A stretch of DNA of 64,000 nucleotides from JBCCCJ01 sp039029315 (GTDB lineage: Bacteria > Bacteroidota > Bacteroidia > J057): assembly GCA_039029315.1 (NCBI GenBank), contig JBCCGK010000027.1:51200-115199 (forward strand), in the 5' to 3' direction. Each line of letters opens with the position of its first letter. Position 1 is the stretch's first letter. Both the position numbers and the translations under genes were made by a program. Under the pieces are notes generated by a model. The model saw only the letters and a program-made list of their open reading frames with translations, was not told the DNA's origin and made no database searches. Positions 8,852-18,610 of this stretch are shown one piece after another.

Positions 8852-11800
8852 TCAGTTTAGCTTTGCGAAAGGTTCATCCTTTCGCAAAGCTATTTTTCTG
8901 AGGCCAATGAATCCAATTAGCCCAATCAAAAGAATACTTATCCATAAGCATGTTGAGACAGGACCATCCTTCTCCAATGGACTCACATCCCCCATCACCA
9001 CAAAGTTGGCCCAATGTCTTGGGTGTTGCTGATCGGGTGGGGCAGAGGCAATAAAGTCCAATTTGGCCTGACGCAAGGCTTCATCCTTGGGATAATTCTG
9101 ACCCAAATAGCTATAGAAGTACTGCATCAACTCATTTGCTGCACGTCCATCCGCCTCCCACAAGCTCATCACAACACTATGACAGCCTGCATAGGCAAAT
9201 GCTCTGGAGAGGGAGCGAATTCCTTCTCCTTTGGCGATGGGGCCGTAGCCAGTGTGACAGGCACTCAGGACTACCATAGAAGCCGGGATGTCCATGTTGT
9301 AGATTTCATAGGCATGAAGTTTTCCATCATCTTCGGCATGGTCGGGAGAGAAAAGAAGATAAGAATAGAAGGGATCAGTCTCGTTTGGATATCCATGCAT
9401 AGCCAGATGCAGGACTTTGTTAGATGAGCTGATTTGTCGAAAATGGTGTTCTGTGGCTGCTTGTCCAAGATAGACCTTTCCGCCTATGAGAGTTTGTATG
9501 GCCTGGACTTCCGGTTGGTTGAACAACAATTTCTGGGAAGTAGCATAAGTTGGGGCAAATCCGGCAAAGGAGAGGGTAGAGGATTTATTTTTGGCCTGTA
9601 AGAGGTGATGGGCTGTTGTCGCGTACTGAATTGGATAGTGAGATAGCAAATAAGAGGAAGGAGAGATAACAGGCTCCCGACTGAGCAGTTCGAAAGGCAA
9701 AAATCCCAATTGACCATCCGGGATGATGAGCAGTTTAGTCGGATGTGGATGCTGAGACAGAATAGGCGAAAACAAAGAGGAATACAAGGGATAAGCCAAC
9801 GAGACCAATTCCTTTTCTGCTAAAGACTTAGGAGTGAAGTGCAAGGAATGAAGGAACTCAGACAAGGGGCGACTTTGGTCAGCTCCCCAGGGGATTTTAT
9901 AGAAGGATTTGTCCTTCGCATCTATACAAATCAGATAGATGGCCTCCTTGGCCTGATGATACTCCAGGAGCGTAGAAGAATTCTGTTGGAGAAACCGTTG
10001 TACCTCTGTGATCGAGCTAAGCTTGTTCTGATATTTGAGAGAAAAATAGGCAGGATACTGCTGATCGAGATATTCCTGAAACTGAACATACACTTCATTG
10101 GCCTGGGTATGCAAAGAGGATGAATAAGCAAGATCTTGTTCATCGATCTGCTTGTCTCCCTGTTTTGTGAGATAAATTTCCCTTGCATATATCAGATCTG
10201 ACAGCAGAGAGGCTTCTTTTTGTCTAATTGAATCAGGCAAATTTCCAACCACCAAGGCCTGTTCTTGCTGTATGGATTCTCTGAGCAATTGATTTTTACT
10301 TTTTTCTGCCAACTGGAAAGCCATGTCGATATATTGCGTCTCTTTTGTCAAGCTGTAAAGCTGATAGGCCAAGTCGATGGAAGTCGAAAAATAGTCAGCT
10401 GATTCCTCCGTCCAAAGCTCTCTGGATGCAGTCCTTTTGATTTGGATTTGCAGGGTATCAAAGATCGCATGGCCTTTCAGAGACAGCCTCAATGCGGTTT
10501 TTAGGTCTTGTGGGAGCTGGGAGGTCTCAAACCGTTTTTGGTACACATGTCTTAGCTTCATAAGAATCCCCAAATAATTGCCAGGAGCAAGACTTTCGGA
10601 GAAGCCCGGCAATCGATCCACGGATAAGTTCTGCGAATTAGGCGTCAAGGTCGAGATACCGCGGAGCAACCAATATTCCGCAGAGTCAAGACGTTGGTGG
10701 TGAAGTGCGATCTTGCCAAGCAGATCAAGGACAAAGGATTGATGAACTTCCTCCCCAAGATGCAGGAATGTGTAAGCACCTAGGGATTTTTGGGCGAGGG
10801 TAGTGGCCTTTCCCACATTTTTTTGTTCAAAAGCAATGTTCCCTTCAATATAATCTAGATTGGCTTGATAGATGGCGGAACCAAGCTGTTGGCTGATACG
10901 TTTTGCTTCTCTTAAATTAGCAGAGACTTTGTTTTCATCTTTCTTTGGTCCGAAAAAATAGAAATTGACCGCTTGCAATACCATGACAGCTCTTTGGTCA
11001 ATATACCTTGGCTTATCCTTTGTCAGTGTCAACCCTTGTAATAAATACAATTCCGCTGAATCGTATTGCCCCATTTTTTGGAAAACCCGGCACATATTGC
11101 TACAAGTAGTTGGGATTTTGGGAGCCAAGCGAAAATGCTCCAATGCTCGTTGCCAATCGCCCTTATATTGATGCACCAAGCCTAGATCTAGCTCCCATTC
11201 CTCCACAAATTGAGGTCTATTGGTCAGAATGGCTAACTCCTTCAGACCTTCCATTGCCCATTCCATCATTCTGACATTTCCTTTCTCCAAATAGATACTG
11301 TACAAGGTTTGCTTTGCAAGAAACTGCAGGGTGAGTGCCGTGCTTGTACTATCAGATCCTACAAGTTCAAGGGTTTTGAGACAATGTCGGATGGCTTCTT
11401 CATATTCTTCTAATACACGATAACTGATGGCTAGTTGATGACTCTGAGAGGCGCTCAAATCAGAAGGGATGGCCAGAAAATAGTCCTGAGCAAGTCTGGC
11501 ATGATGCTTCATTTTATCCATTTCTCCTTGAGTCAAATATATGGTAAAACAGATCGCATGAAAATTGGCCAATTTCTCCAAGTCATTGGGAAGATGAGTG
11601 TTCAATAATGGCTCGACGACAGAGATCAAGGCATAACTTGACTCAGCATTCCTGCCCGAGTGATATCTTGCCATCGCAACGACATAATTGTGAATGCAGG
11701 ATTCCCAATCCTCTCCTTTTGCATACCATTCAGCAGCTTGTTGGAAATAGTAGGCTGCACTGTCCCGTTCAAATTGTTGATCAAAATATATCCCTCTCTC

Positions 11801-11902
11801 ATGCAGACCAGCCGCGATATCGACGGAGGATTGAGCGGATGAAAGAATCGGAACGAGGCTGAGTAAGCAATAAAAAGCTGAGAAGACGGATTGAGATTTC
11901 AT
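8852..11902 (-). CDS. Secreted TPR-CHAT protease-like protein (tandem copy 1)
   Basis: The 1016-aa product has a signal peptide (MKSQSVFSAFYCLLSLVPILSSAQ) and degenerate TPR helices over roughly residues 35-470. A helical linker leads to a C-terminal CHAT domain (about 650-975). The caspase/separase-type dyad is visible as His 836 (LHLAMHGYP) and Cys 882 (VLSACHTGYG). A transmembrane helix near 984-1002 and a short basic tail end the protein. This suggests a peptidase anchored in the envelope with its catalytic part outside the cytoplasm. It is the last of three tandem paralogues: copy 2 ends 62 bp upstream on the same strand, so co-transcription is likely. The CHAT domains of copies 1 and 2 are very similar (PASMVVLSACHTGYGPIAKGEGI shared in sense), which implies recent duplication. 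The last codons overlap the terminator of the facing glycosidase gene. Substrate unknown. Confidence 0.85.
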   Translation of the reverse strand: MKSQSVFSAFYCLLSLVPILSSAQSSVDIAAGLHERGIYFDQQFERDSAAYYFQQAAEWYAKGEDWESCIHNYVVAMARYHSGRNAESSYALISVVEPLLNTHLPNDLEKLANFHAICFTIYLTQGEMDKMKHHARLAQDYFLAIPSDLSASQSHQLAISYRVLEEYEEAIRHCLKTLELVGSDSTSTALTLQFLAKQTLYSIYLEKGNVRMMEWAMEGLKELAILTNRPQFVEEWELDLGLVHQYKGDWQRALEHFRLAPKIPTTCSNMCRVFQKMGQYDSAELYLLQGLTLTKDKPRYIDQRAVMVLQAVNFYFFGPKKDENKVSANLREAKRISQQLGSAIYQANLDYIEGNIAFEQKNVGKATTLAQKSLGAYTFLHLGEEVHQSFVLDLLGKIALHHQRLDSAEYWLLRGISTLTPNSQNLSVDRLPGFSESLAPGNYLGILMKLRHVYQKRFETSQLPQDLKTALRLSLKGHAIFDTLQIQIKRTASRELWTEESADYFSTSIDLAYQLYSLTKETQYIDMAFQLAEKSKNQLLRESIQQEQALVVGNLPDSIRQKEASLLSDLIYAREIYLTKQGDKQIDEQDLAYSSSLHTQANEVYVQFQEYLDQQYPAYFSLKYQNKLSSITEVQRFLQQNSSTLLEYHQAKEAIYLICIDAKDKSFYKIPWGADQSRPLSEFLHSLHFTPKSLAEKELVSLAYPLYSSLFSPILSQHPHPTKLLIIPDGQLGFLPFELLSREPVISPSSYLLSHYPIQYATTAHHLLQAKNKSSTLSFAGFAPTYATSQKLLFNQPEVQAIQTLIGGKVYLGQAATEHHFRQISSSNKVLHLAMHGYPNETDPFYSYLLFSPDHAEDDGKLHAYEIYNMDIPASMVVLSACHTGYGPIAKGEGIRSLSRAFAYAGCHSVVMSLWEADGRAANELMQYFYSYLGQNYPKDEALRQAKLDFIASAPPDQQHPRHWANFVVMGDVSPLEKDGPVSTCLWISILLIGLIGFIGLRKIALRKDEPFAKLN
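8859..8897 (+). terminator. Terminator after the glycosidase gene, inside the 3' end of the facing CHAT gene
   Basis: A perfect 14-bp stem (AGCTTTGCGAAAGG / CCTTTCGCAAAGCT) with a 5-nt loop is followed by ATTTTT on the plus strand. It starts 25 bp after the glycosidase stop. The same bases encode the last residues of the minus-strand CHAT protein. Confidence 0.8.
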
Positions 11903-11964
11903 AAACTATGATCTGCTGAAAAGTGCAAATAGAGAGGGCGAGAAGATCCTCACGATATAATCTT

Positions 11965-14900
11965 CTAGCTGTTTTGAATAGTCGGACTTCGATCTGACCA
12001 AAAGTGTCGGCTGATTATGCCTAGGCCAAGCAAGACAAGGACAATCCACCACCATTTCGTGTCCGATTGATCCTCCTTCAAAGGACTTGCATCCCCCATC
12101 ACTACAAAATTGGCCCAGTGTCTTGGATGTTTCTGATGAGGGGAAGCAGAGGCGATAAAATCCAGTTTGGCAAGCCGAAGCGCTTCATCCTTGGTATAAT
12201 TTTGTGCCAGATATCCGTAAAAGGATTGCATCAACTCATGTGCAGCACTTCCATCAGCCTCCCATAAACTCATCACCACACTCTGACTTCCTGCATAGGC
12301 AAATGCCCTGGCAAGCGATTGAATCCCTTCCCCTTTTGCAATAGGACCGTAGCCCGTATGACAGGCACTGAGTACGACCATGGAAGCCGGGAGGTGCATA
12401 TTGTACAATTCGTAAGCATGGAGTTTTCCATCTTCCTCCGAATGTGTTGGCGAGAATTGGAGAAATGAATAAAGAGGATTCCCTTCATCAGGATAGCCGT
12501 GCATAGCAAGATGCAGGATCTGGCTCTGTTCCGCAGTTTGTCTAAATTGTTTTTCTGTTGCCTGATCTGCAAGATATTCCTCTCCGCCCATCAATTGTTG
12601 TAACTTGTGAACCTCTGCCTGATTATACCTGAGTTGCAATGCCCCTTCATACGTAGGGGCAAATCCGGCAAAATGATTGGGAGCAACTGAAGGCTGGCCT
12701 TGGCGCAACAGCAAGGTGGCTGTATGGGCATAGTGAATGGAATGCAAATTTAATAAATAGGCTGACTGAGGGCTACCAGCTTCCCTGTTCAGAATTTCGA
12801 ATGGAAGGTAGCCTAGCGGACCATCTGGGACAAGAATGAGTCTATCCTGCAAGGGATGAGTAGCAAAAATGGGATTGATCAACCATTTGAAGAGAAGATG
12901 AGTCCCTTGGGAGTAGGCGGTTTCATCCAGAGGAATTCCCGAAAAATGTAAGGCTCCCAAAACCTCCTCAAGAACGCTTTTCTGAGGGGCATCCCAGGGG
13001 ATTTTGTGGAAAGATTGGTGATGGCCATCTATGACAATCATATACAGGGCTCCCTCCCCAAAGTGATATTCAATGAGGCTTGCCCCAGTTGCAGACAGAT
13101 CTTTTTTGAGGTCCTCAAAAGGGTAGGGTTTCCAATTATACTTAAGCTGGTAGTACCGTGGATAGACTGATTCCAGCCATTCCTGATACTGGGTATAGGC
13201 CTCTGTGAGCTGAGAGACTTGCTCTTGGTAGTAATTGAGAGTTATGGTATCTGGATGCTCTTCACTTGCATGTTTGAGCAAGAGTTCTTTGTAGAAGATG
13301 AGATCATTCCTGAGGTGTTGCTCGCGATTCAGGATGGAGTCCGGGAGATTGGCGAATTGTCGTGCAGTTGTCGTCTGAAGAACTTCGAGGAGTTTGCGAT
13401 TTTTTCCACTCTCCATAATTTGATAGGCTTGTTGGATATGCAGGGGATTCGCTGTCATGCTGTGTAATTCGAAGGCAATATCCATCGCAACCGACAACAA
13501 GGCCCCAATTTCTGGTGCCCAACTATCTTTGGAATCCAAATGTTTGATGGTCATTTGCATGGAATCGTGAATGTCAATGGCAAAAAGAGACAAGTCCATC
13601 GCACGTCTCAGGTATGCCGTATCCTGACTGTGCTGGAATGTCAATTGCAGAGATGAAATGTACTTCTCAAGAATTCCGAGATAGGTAGGCAGGTCCAACA
13701 CTTCTGAGGAAGTCGGAAATCTATCCTTCAGGGAGGTTGAATCAATATCAGCTAAAGAGAGAATTCCTTGTGCAAACCAATAGCGTGCTGAATCGCCTTG
13801 TGTTTTGGCCAGTGCGATTCTCCCAAGAAGATAATAACTCGCTGCTTTAAAAGAACTTTTGGGGATATTGACTTCCCGATACTGATGCAAGGATTGTTTG
13901 GCAAAGATCGATGCCTCCTCAATTCTGTCTTGATCCAGTAAGTATGAGCCCCATTTGAAATACAGAGAAGCCAATAAGATAGGGAGTTCCTTTTTTTTGC
14001 CAAGATCTTCTGCCTGTTCGAATAACTGCACAATCTGTCTGGAACTCACATCAGGCAATTTTCCAAGTAGACTTCCCATTTTTATGAGAATTCTCAATCT
14101 GCTTGGATAGGCGGTGGGGTCTCCTTCTGTTAAGTGTAAGCCCTTTTCTAAATAGTATTTTGCCGAATCCAACTCCCCCATTTTCTCAAAGACAGTACTG
14201 ATGTTATCGAAGACTCTTGCGCTTGAAGAAGCCTTTTTGTAATAGGAAATTGCTCTTTGCCAGTCTCCCTTATATTGGTACAAAATGCCCATATAGTTAT
14301 TCCATTCGGAGGGATAGCTTGATCTGTTAATCTTCAAGGCTAAATCAGGCATTCCTTCCAAGGCAGCTTCCAATTGCTGGACATCGCCTTTCTTGTTATA
14401 GATGTTAATCAGATTCCGCCTGTTCAAAAAAGTCATGGTAAGCGCATAAGAATCTTCATGTCCCTCTACAATCGACAGAACCTTTTTGCTGTATTTGATG
14501 GCATCTTTGAATTCTCCTAAGGTACTTGAGGTGAGTGCCAATTGATAATACTGGTCAGAATTGATTTCTGAGCTATCAGACAAGATGATTTCCCTTGCTT
14601 TTCGTGCATGAAATTTCATCTTTTTTGCCTCTCCTTTGTTGGAATAATGACCAAAGGATATGGAATGGTAGAGCGCTGAGTAATACTTCTCAGTGGGAAG
14701 ATGGCTATCTAATACCTCTTTGATCAGAGGAAAAATAGCTTCCGTTGACTCAAGGTCCTTGAGCATTTGGTATCGGGATGCAGCCTTGATGTACTCAAAT
14801 ATTGCAGATTCCCAGTCCTCAGCCAATACATATTCATCTCCAGCGAGTATGAAATAGTGTGCAGCACTATCTTTTTGGAAGGATTGATCAAAAAAAGTTC

Positions 14901-15009
14901 CTCTGTCAGCGAGATTGGCTGCAAGGTCCAGGTGACTTTGAGAAAATGTTGAACTGCCCAAAATGAAGAGGGGAAACAATGAGATCAATACGTGAATATA
15001 ACGGTTCAT
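11965..15009 (-). CDS. Secreted TPR-CHAT protease-like protein (tandem copy 2)
   Basis: About 1014 residues if translation starts at 15009 (MNRYIHVLISLFPLF), which gives a clean signal peptide. An in-frame ATG at 15057 would add 16 hydrophobic residues and cannot be excluded. The N-terminal half consists of TPR-like helical pairs. The CHAT domain has His 837 (LHLAMHGYP) and Cys 883 (VLSACHTGYG), and a Trp-rich transmembrane helix follows near residue 985. Domain order is the same as copy 1, with closest similarity in the CHAT domain and a faster-diverging TPR part, the pattern expected if the TPR half recognises different ligands. A gap of about 280 bp separates it from copy 3, so it may have its own promoter. 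CHAT proteins of this kind are predicted cysteine peptidases related to separase; the target is unknown. Confidence 0.85.
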   Translation of the reverse strand: MNRYIHVLISLFPLFILGSSTFSQSHLDLAANLADRGTFFDQSFQKDSAAHYFILAGDEYVLAEDWESAIFEYIKAASRYQMLKDLESTEAIFPLIKEVLDSHLPTEKYYSALYHSISFGHYSNKGEAKKMKFHARKAREIILSDSSEINSDQYYQLALTSSTLGEFKDAIKYSKKVLSIVEGHEDSYALTMTFLNRRNLINIYNKKGDVQQLEAALEGMPDLALKINRSSYPSEWNNYMGILYQYKGDWQRAISYYKKASSSARVFDNISTVFEKMGELDSAKYYLEKGLHLTEGDPTAYPSRLRILIKMGSLLGKLPDVSSRQIVQLFEQAEDLGKKKELPILLASLYFKWGSYLLDQDRIEEASIFAKQSLHQYREVNIPKSSFKAASYYLLGRIALAKTQGDSARYWFAQGILSLADIDSTSLKDRFPTSSEVLDLPTYLGILEKYISSLQLTFQHSQDTAYLRRAMDLSLFAIDIHDSMQMTIKHLDSKDSWAPEIGALLSVAMDIAFELHSMTANPLHIQQAYQIMESGKNRKLLEVLQTTTARQFANLPDSILNREQHLRNDLIFYKELLLKHASEEHPDTITLNYYQEQVSQLTEAYTQYQEWLESVYPRYYQLKYNWKPYPFEDLKKDLSATGASLIEYHFGEGALYMIVIDGHHQSFHKIPWDAPQKSVLEEVLGALHFSGIPLDETAYSQGTHLLFKWLINPIFATHPLQDRLILVPDGPLGYLPFEILNREAGSPQSAYLLNLHSIHYAHTATLLLRQGQPSVAPNHFAGFAPTYEGALQLRYNQAEVHKLQQLMGGEEYLADQATEKQFRQTAEQSQILHLAMHGYPDEGNPLYSFLQFSPTHSEEDGKLHAYELYNMHLPASMVVLSACHTGYGPIAKGEGIQSLARAFAYAGSQSVVMSLWEADGSAAHELMQSFYGYLAQNYTKDEALRLAKLDFIASASPHQKHPRHWANFVVMGDASPLKEDQSDTKWWWIVLVLLGLGIISRHFWSDRSPTIQNS

Positions 15010-15119
15010 TAACAAGTGAGTAGAGAGGTAGAATAGAGAAAAAAAATAAAATTTCATGGAATCAATGATATCGCAAATTCTTTTGGGACTAATGTAGATA
15101 TAGCTGATTTGAGATCAAT

Positions 15120-15152
15120 TGTCAGATTCTTTTGTCAGATTCCTTTGTCAGG
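15120..15152. repeat. Short tandem repeat, 13-bp period
   Basis: TGTCAGATTC(T/C)TT occurs about 2.5 times between CHAT copies 2 and 3, upstream of copy 2. It could be slippage-prone sequence or a set of regulator-binding sites; no further support. Confidence 0.4.
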
Positions 15153-15186
15153 TTTTTTGGCATATACAAATTAACCAAGTAGCTGA

Positions 15187-15253
15187 AGGCGCTTAGTCTC
15201 CCAATCAGGGGGCTAAGCCCTGTTGTTTCTCTGCAAGTAGGACCGAAACAACA
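15187..15253 (-). terminator. Two consecutive hairpins between CHAT copies 3 and 2
   Basis: The first hairpin pairs GCGCTTAG with CTAAGCCC-type arms plus an inner CTCCC/GGGGG stem (about 15190-15220). The second is a perfect 9-bp stem TGTTGTTTC / GAAACAACA (15221-15229 and 15245-15253). They lie just after the stop of copy 3 on the minus strand. No clear U-tract follows, so they may attenuate rather than fully stop transcription into copy 2. Confidence 0.45.
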
Positions 15254-15288
15254 GCTTTGTTGACAGAAGAAATCGTCCATTCGCATGC

Positions 15289-18200
15289 TCACATTTGTTG
15301 AGTTTTGACTACTATGACCCCCAGAAGTCCTACCAGTACCACAACCAAAATCCATAACACAGACCAACTTCTTATCACTGGCTCATCAGCACCAATCAAG
15401 GCAAAATTGGCCCAGTATCTGGGATGTCTCAAATAAGGAGGGGCTTCTTCCAGATAACTCAGTTGGGCCTGCCGCAGGGCCTCACTCTTGCTTGTTCCCC
15501 TGGCCAAATTGGCATAAAAGTGCTTCATGAGCAGGCGTGCAGAAGCGCCTGTAGCCTCCCACTGACTAATCAAAATGCTGGGACAACCAGCGAAATGAAA
15601 GGCTCTCCCCAAACTCTTGATTCCATCTCCTTTAGACAAAGGACCATAGCCCGTGTGACAGGCACTTAATACCGCTAGTTGGGCTGATAGCTTCAGTTGG
15701 AAGATTTCATATGCGTAGAGTTTGTCATCCTCAAGGGTATCCTCTGTCTCTGTAAATGCCAAATAGGCAAGCATGGGATGCTCATCATTCGGATAGCCAT
15801 GCATAGCAAAATGAAGGATGGGAAAGTTAGAAGCCTTGGACTTGAACTGTGCCTCTGTTGCTTTTTCTGCCAGGAAGGTCTGCCCACCCAAAGTGGCTTG
15901 CGCCTCATTGACCTCTCGCTGATTGAAACTCAGATGAAGAGAATCCGGATAGGATGGAGCAAATCCTCCTATCTGGGAGGAATAACCAAATGGATGCAAA
16001 GATGAGGAGAGGGTATGGGTCAGGATTGTTGCAGAATTGGCATACTGAAGGCTGCTTTGACGGAAGAGGTAGGGAAATTGGCCATATCTATCTGGTGCAT
16101 GGTCAGGATTGATCTCTGTCGTCAGACTCGCAAAAGGAAGATAACCCAGTTTCCCATCCGGAATAATAATCAAATGTTCATAAGACTGATCTCCCAAAAT
16201 GGGTTGAATGAGCTGAGCATATAAGTTCGAAGACAGATTCCGATACGCATCATCCCTCATTTCCAAGGCCCCCCCATGCATCAGACTAATAAAAAGATCC
16301 AATGAGTCGAGCCACAGGCTGTCGATAGAGATTTGGTGAGTTCTGATGTGATGTTCATCAATCCCGATGATATAACAACTGCTATCCCCCAGAAAATACT
16401 CGATCAACAAACTGTTGGAAGAGGGGAGAATCTCTCTGGCTTCCTGAAGACTGGCAACTGCGAATTCATACTTGAGTTGATGGTAATGAGGATATTGCTG
16501 TTTTAATTGGGCAAGAAATTGGCGGTAGGCCTCCCGGACATCATAGAGTTTGCCCGTATATTTGATTTGGCTGTTTTCCCTGGGATCTGATGGATTGGGT
16601 TGGATGAGGCCATCCTCCAATTGTTTCTCATAATAGGCGATGTCAATCTTGAACTGACGTTCTTTTCTTTGAATCGAATCGGGGATCGCTGCAAACTGTA
16701 TGGCCTGGGTATGCTGTAAGTTCTCATATAAAGAAAATGCTTTTGACCGTTCCATTAGCTCGAACATCTTTCGGAGATAATGGTCATTCCCACTTTGCTG
16801 GTAAAGAGAAGAAGCAATATGAAGAGCTTGTTCAAAGGCAGGCAACATTGCCTGAAAGATGGCTTCTTTGGAACCAGTATACTGAAATCGCAACCGTATG
16901 CTGTCTGCAAGATCAAAGGAGAGAAGGTAGGTGTCAAACGCACGTTGGAGAAGCATTGAATCAGCTGAAGAATCGGAATACAATTGATAAATATAGGCTG
17001 CCTTGGAGGTTAGGAGTTCGAAGGTCGACTCCTTTGAACTGATCTGTTCGATGGAAGGATTTTGATAGAGGTCTTCAGGAGTAAATCCAGTTGTGACAGA
17101 TTGTAGACTTCTTTGGATGTAGGAAAAACAGGAATCCCATTCTGATAGATGAGCAAATCTCTGTGCCTGGGTTGCATATATGTTGGCAAGTGTGGGATGC
17201 TGAAAGCCAAAATATTGTTTCATGACCCTTTCCCCTTCTCGCAGCATGCTGTCAGCCTGACTCAGCTCCGCTGTTTGAATCAAGAGAATCCCCAAATTTC
17301 CGTACAACATACCCTGTTCCAGAGGGGGCAGTGGACTGTCTTTCGATGTGTGAAGGACACGTTGAAAGTAGGGAATGGCTGATTCCCACATGTCTTGCTC
17401 CATATACAGCAGAGCAATACTATGTAGAATAGAAGGGATATACGCCAGATTGCCTCCTTTCCATCTATTGCAAAAATCCAATGCTTGTTGGTAGTAAGAA
17501 AGGGCCAGGTCAATCTCTCCAAGATATTTATGACAATGCCCTGTGCCAAGCAAGCTCCTGGCATTGGTTCTTGTTTTTTGATAGTAAATAAGGGCCTGAC
17601 TGAAATCGTATTGGTCCATATAATTCTGGGCAATACGGGGATAAGACACAAACACCACAAAGTTATCCATGCCCTCTTTCTCAGCAGCGACTTTTTGTCG
17701 GACCAAATAAGGCAATTGAGTCTTATGATCCATTTTCATCCCATAGATTCTCACAATGATATCCAGATTGTTCAGCTCGAATTTCTTCAGATTCCATTCA
17801 GAAGTGGTATCTATGGCCGCAAGACTAAGCAAGGCAAAGTAGAGGGCTGAATCATATTCCTGGCCGAAAAAGTAATTCATACCAATGAATCCATCGGTTT
17901 TTCCTACCTTCCAGTGAGTTGTTCCATAGGCTGTTGAGTAAGATCGCTTGGCATGTAGAAGATACCTGATTGCCTCTGAGTATTGTTTTATACCAGAAAA
18001 ATATACCCCCCTAAAATATTGACCTTCTCCAATAAGGGAATCATTGTCTGGAAAATACTGATTGAGAAAATCGTCCGCTTCCTCAAAATCACGAGCGGCT
18101 TCCTGGACTTTCTGATTTTTCATCAGACCACTTCCCCGCAGGTAAAGACTGCGAATCACGATCACCCATTCCTGATTTTTTTTTCCCTCTTTGATGGCCT

Positions 18201-18387
18201 TGCTGGAATAATGTATCGAACTGTCTACTTGTTCATCGTCTCGAAGTTCGAGCGCTTCTTTGAACCATTTCTGAGAGAGAGTTGTGGGAGGTTCGGAGGA
18301 GGTCTCTTGCCCAATAAGCAAACATGGGAAGAACATCAAGCCCATCCATAATAGGAGGAAAAGGGAGGGAAAAAGGAAAGTTTTCAT
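15289..18387 (-). CDS. Secreted TPR-CHAT protease-like protein (tandem copy 3)
   Basis: 1032 residues from the ATG at 18387 (MKTFLFPSLFLLLW); the frame continues 9 bases upstream to a TTG, which is less likely as a start. It has a signal peptide, TPR-like repeats up to about residue 420, a helical linker and a CHAT domain with His 863 (LHFAMHGYP) and Cys 910 (VLSACHTGYG). A transmembrane helix follows at about 1008-1026 with a five-residue tail. It is more divergent than copies 1 and 2 (KLYAYEIFQLKL versus KLHAYEIYNM), so it probably represents the older branch of the duplication. It is first in the minus-strand array. The probable function is an envelope-anchored cysteine peptidase regulated by TPR contacts. 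Confidence 0.85.
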   Translation of the reverse strand: MKTFLFPSLFLLLWMGLMFFPCLLIGQETSSEPPTTLSQKWFKEALELRDDEQVDSSIHYSSKAIKEGKKNQEWVIVIRSLYLRGSGLMKNQKVQEAARDFEEADDFLNQYFPDNDSLIGEGQYFRGVYFSGIKQYSEAIRYLLHAKRSYSTAYGTTHWKVGKTDGFIGMNYFFGQEYDSALYFALLSLAAIDTTSEWNLKKFELNNLDIIVRIYGMKMDHKTQLPYLVRQKVAAEKEGMDNFVVFVSYPRIAQNYMDQYDFSQALIYYQKTRTNARSLLGTGHCHKYLGEIDLALSYYQQALDFCNRWKGGNLAYIPSILHSIALLYMEQDMWESAIPYFQRVLHTSKDSPLPPLEQGMLYGNLGILLIQTAELSQADSMLREGERVMKQYFGFQHPTLANIYATQAQRFAHLSEWDSCFSYIQRSLQSVTTGFTPEDLYQNPSIEQISSKESTFELLTSKAAYIYQLYSDSSADSMLLQRAFDTYLLSFDLADSIRLRFQYTGSKEAIFQAMLPAFEQALHIASSLYQQSGNDHYLRKMFELMERSKAFSLYENLQHTQAIQFAAIPDSIQRKERQFKIDIAYYEKQLEDGLIQPNPSDPRENSQIKYTGKLYDVREAYRQFLAQLKQQYPHYHQLKYEFAVASLQEAREILPSSNSLLIEYFLGDSSCYIIGIDEHHIRTHQISIDSLWLDSLDLFISLMHGGALEMRDDAYRNLSSNLYAQLIQPILGDQSYEHLIIIPDGKLGYLPFASLTTEINPDHAPDRYGQFPYLFRQSSLQYANSATILTHTLSSSLHPFGYSSQIGGFAPSYPDSLHLSFNQREVNEAQATLGGQTFLAEKATEAQFKSKASNFPILHFAMHGYPNDEHPMLAYLAFTETEDTLEDDKLYAYEIFQLKLSAQLAVLSACHTGYGPLSKGDGIKSLGRAFHFAGCPSILISQWEATGASARLLMKHFYANLARGTSKSEALRQAQLSYLEEAPPYLRHPRYWANFALIGADEPVIRSWSVLWILVVVLVGLLGVIVVKTQQM

Positions 18388-18610
18388 CGAAACCAAGTAG
18401 TCAGTTAATAGATACAGTCCCGAAAAATTCGCCTATATCATCAGGAAAGCTGATTTTTTTTTTCTGAAGAATAGAGAGAAATAAGAAGATAAATTGTGAG
18501 ACAGAGGTCTTGTTGTGAATCAGGCCAGGAGATCTCACATTTCGTGGGGCTGTTGGTGAATTGAGCATGGAAGGTCCACTAGAAAAGATCCAGTCAGCGT
18601 TCACGACCTA

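Noticed and set aside
18440..18463. ATCAG-GAAAG-CTGAT hairpin followed by a T-run on the plus strand
   Set aside because: The stem is only 5 bp and no plus-strand gene ends upstream; likely chance in AT-rich DNA.
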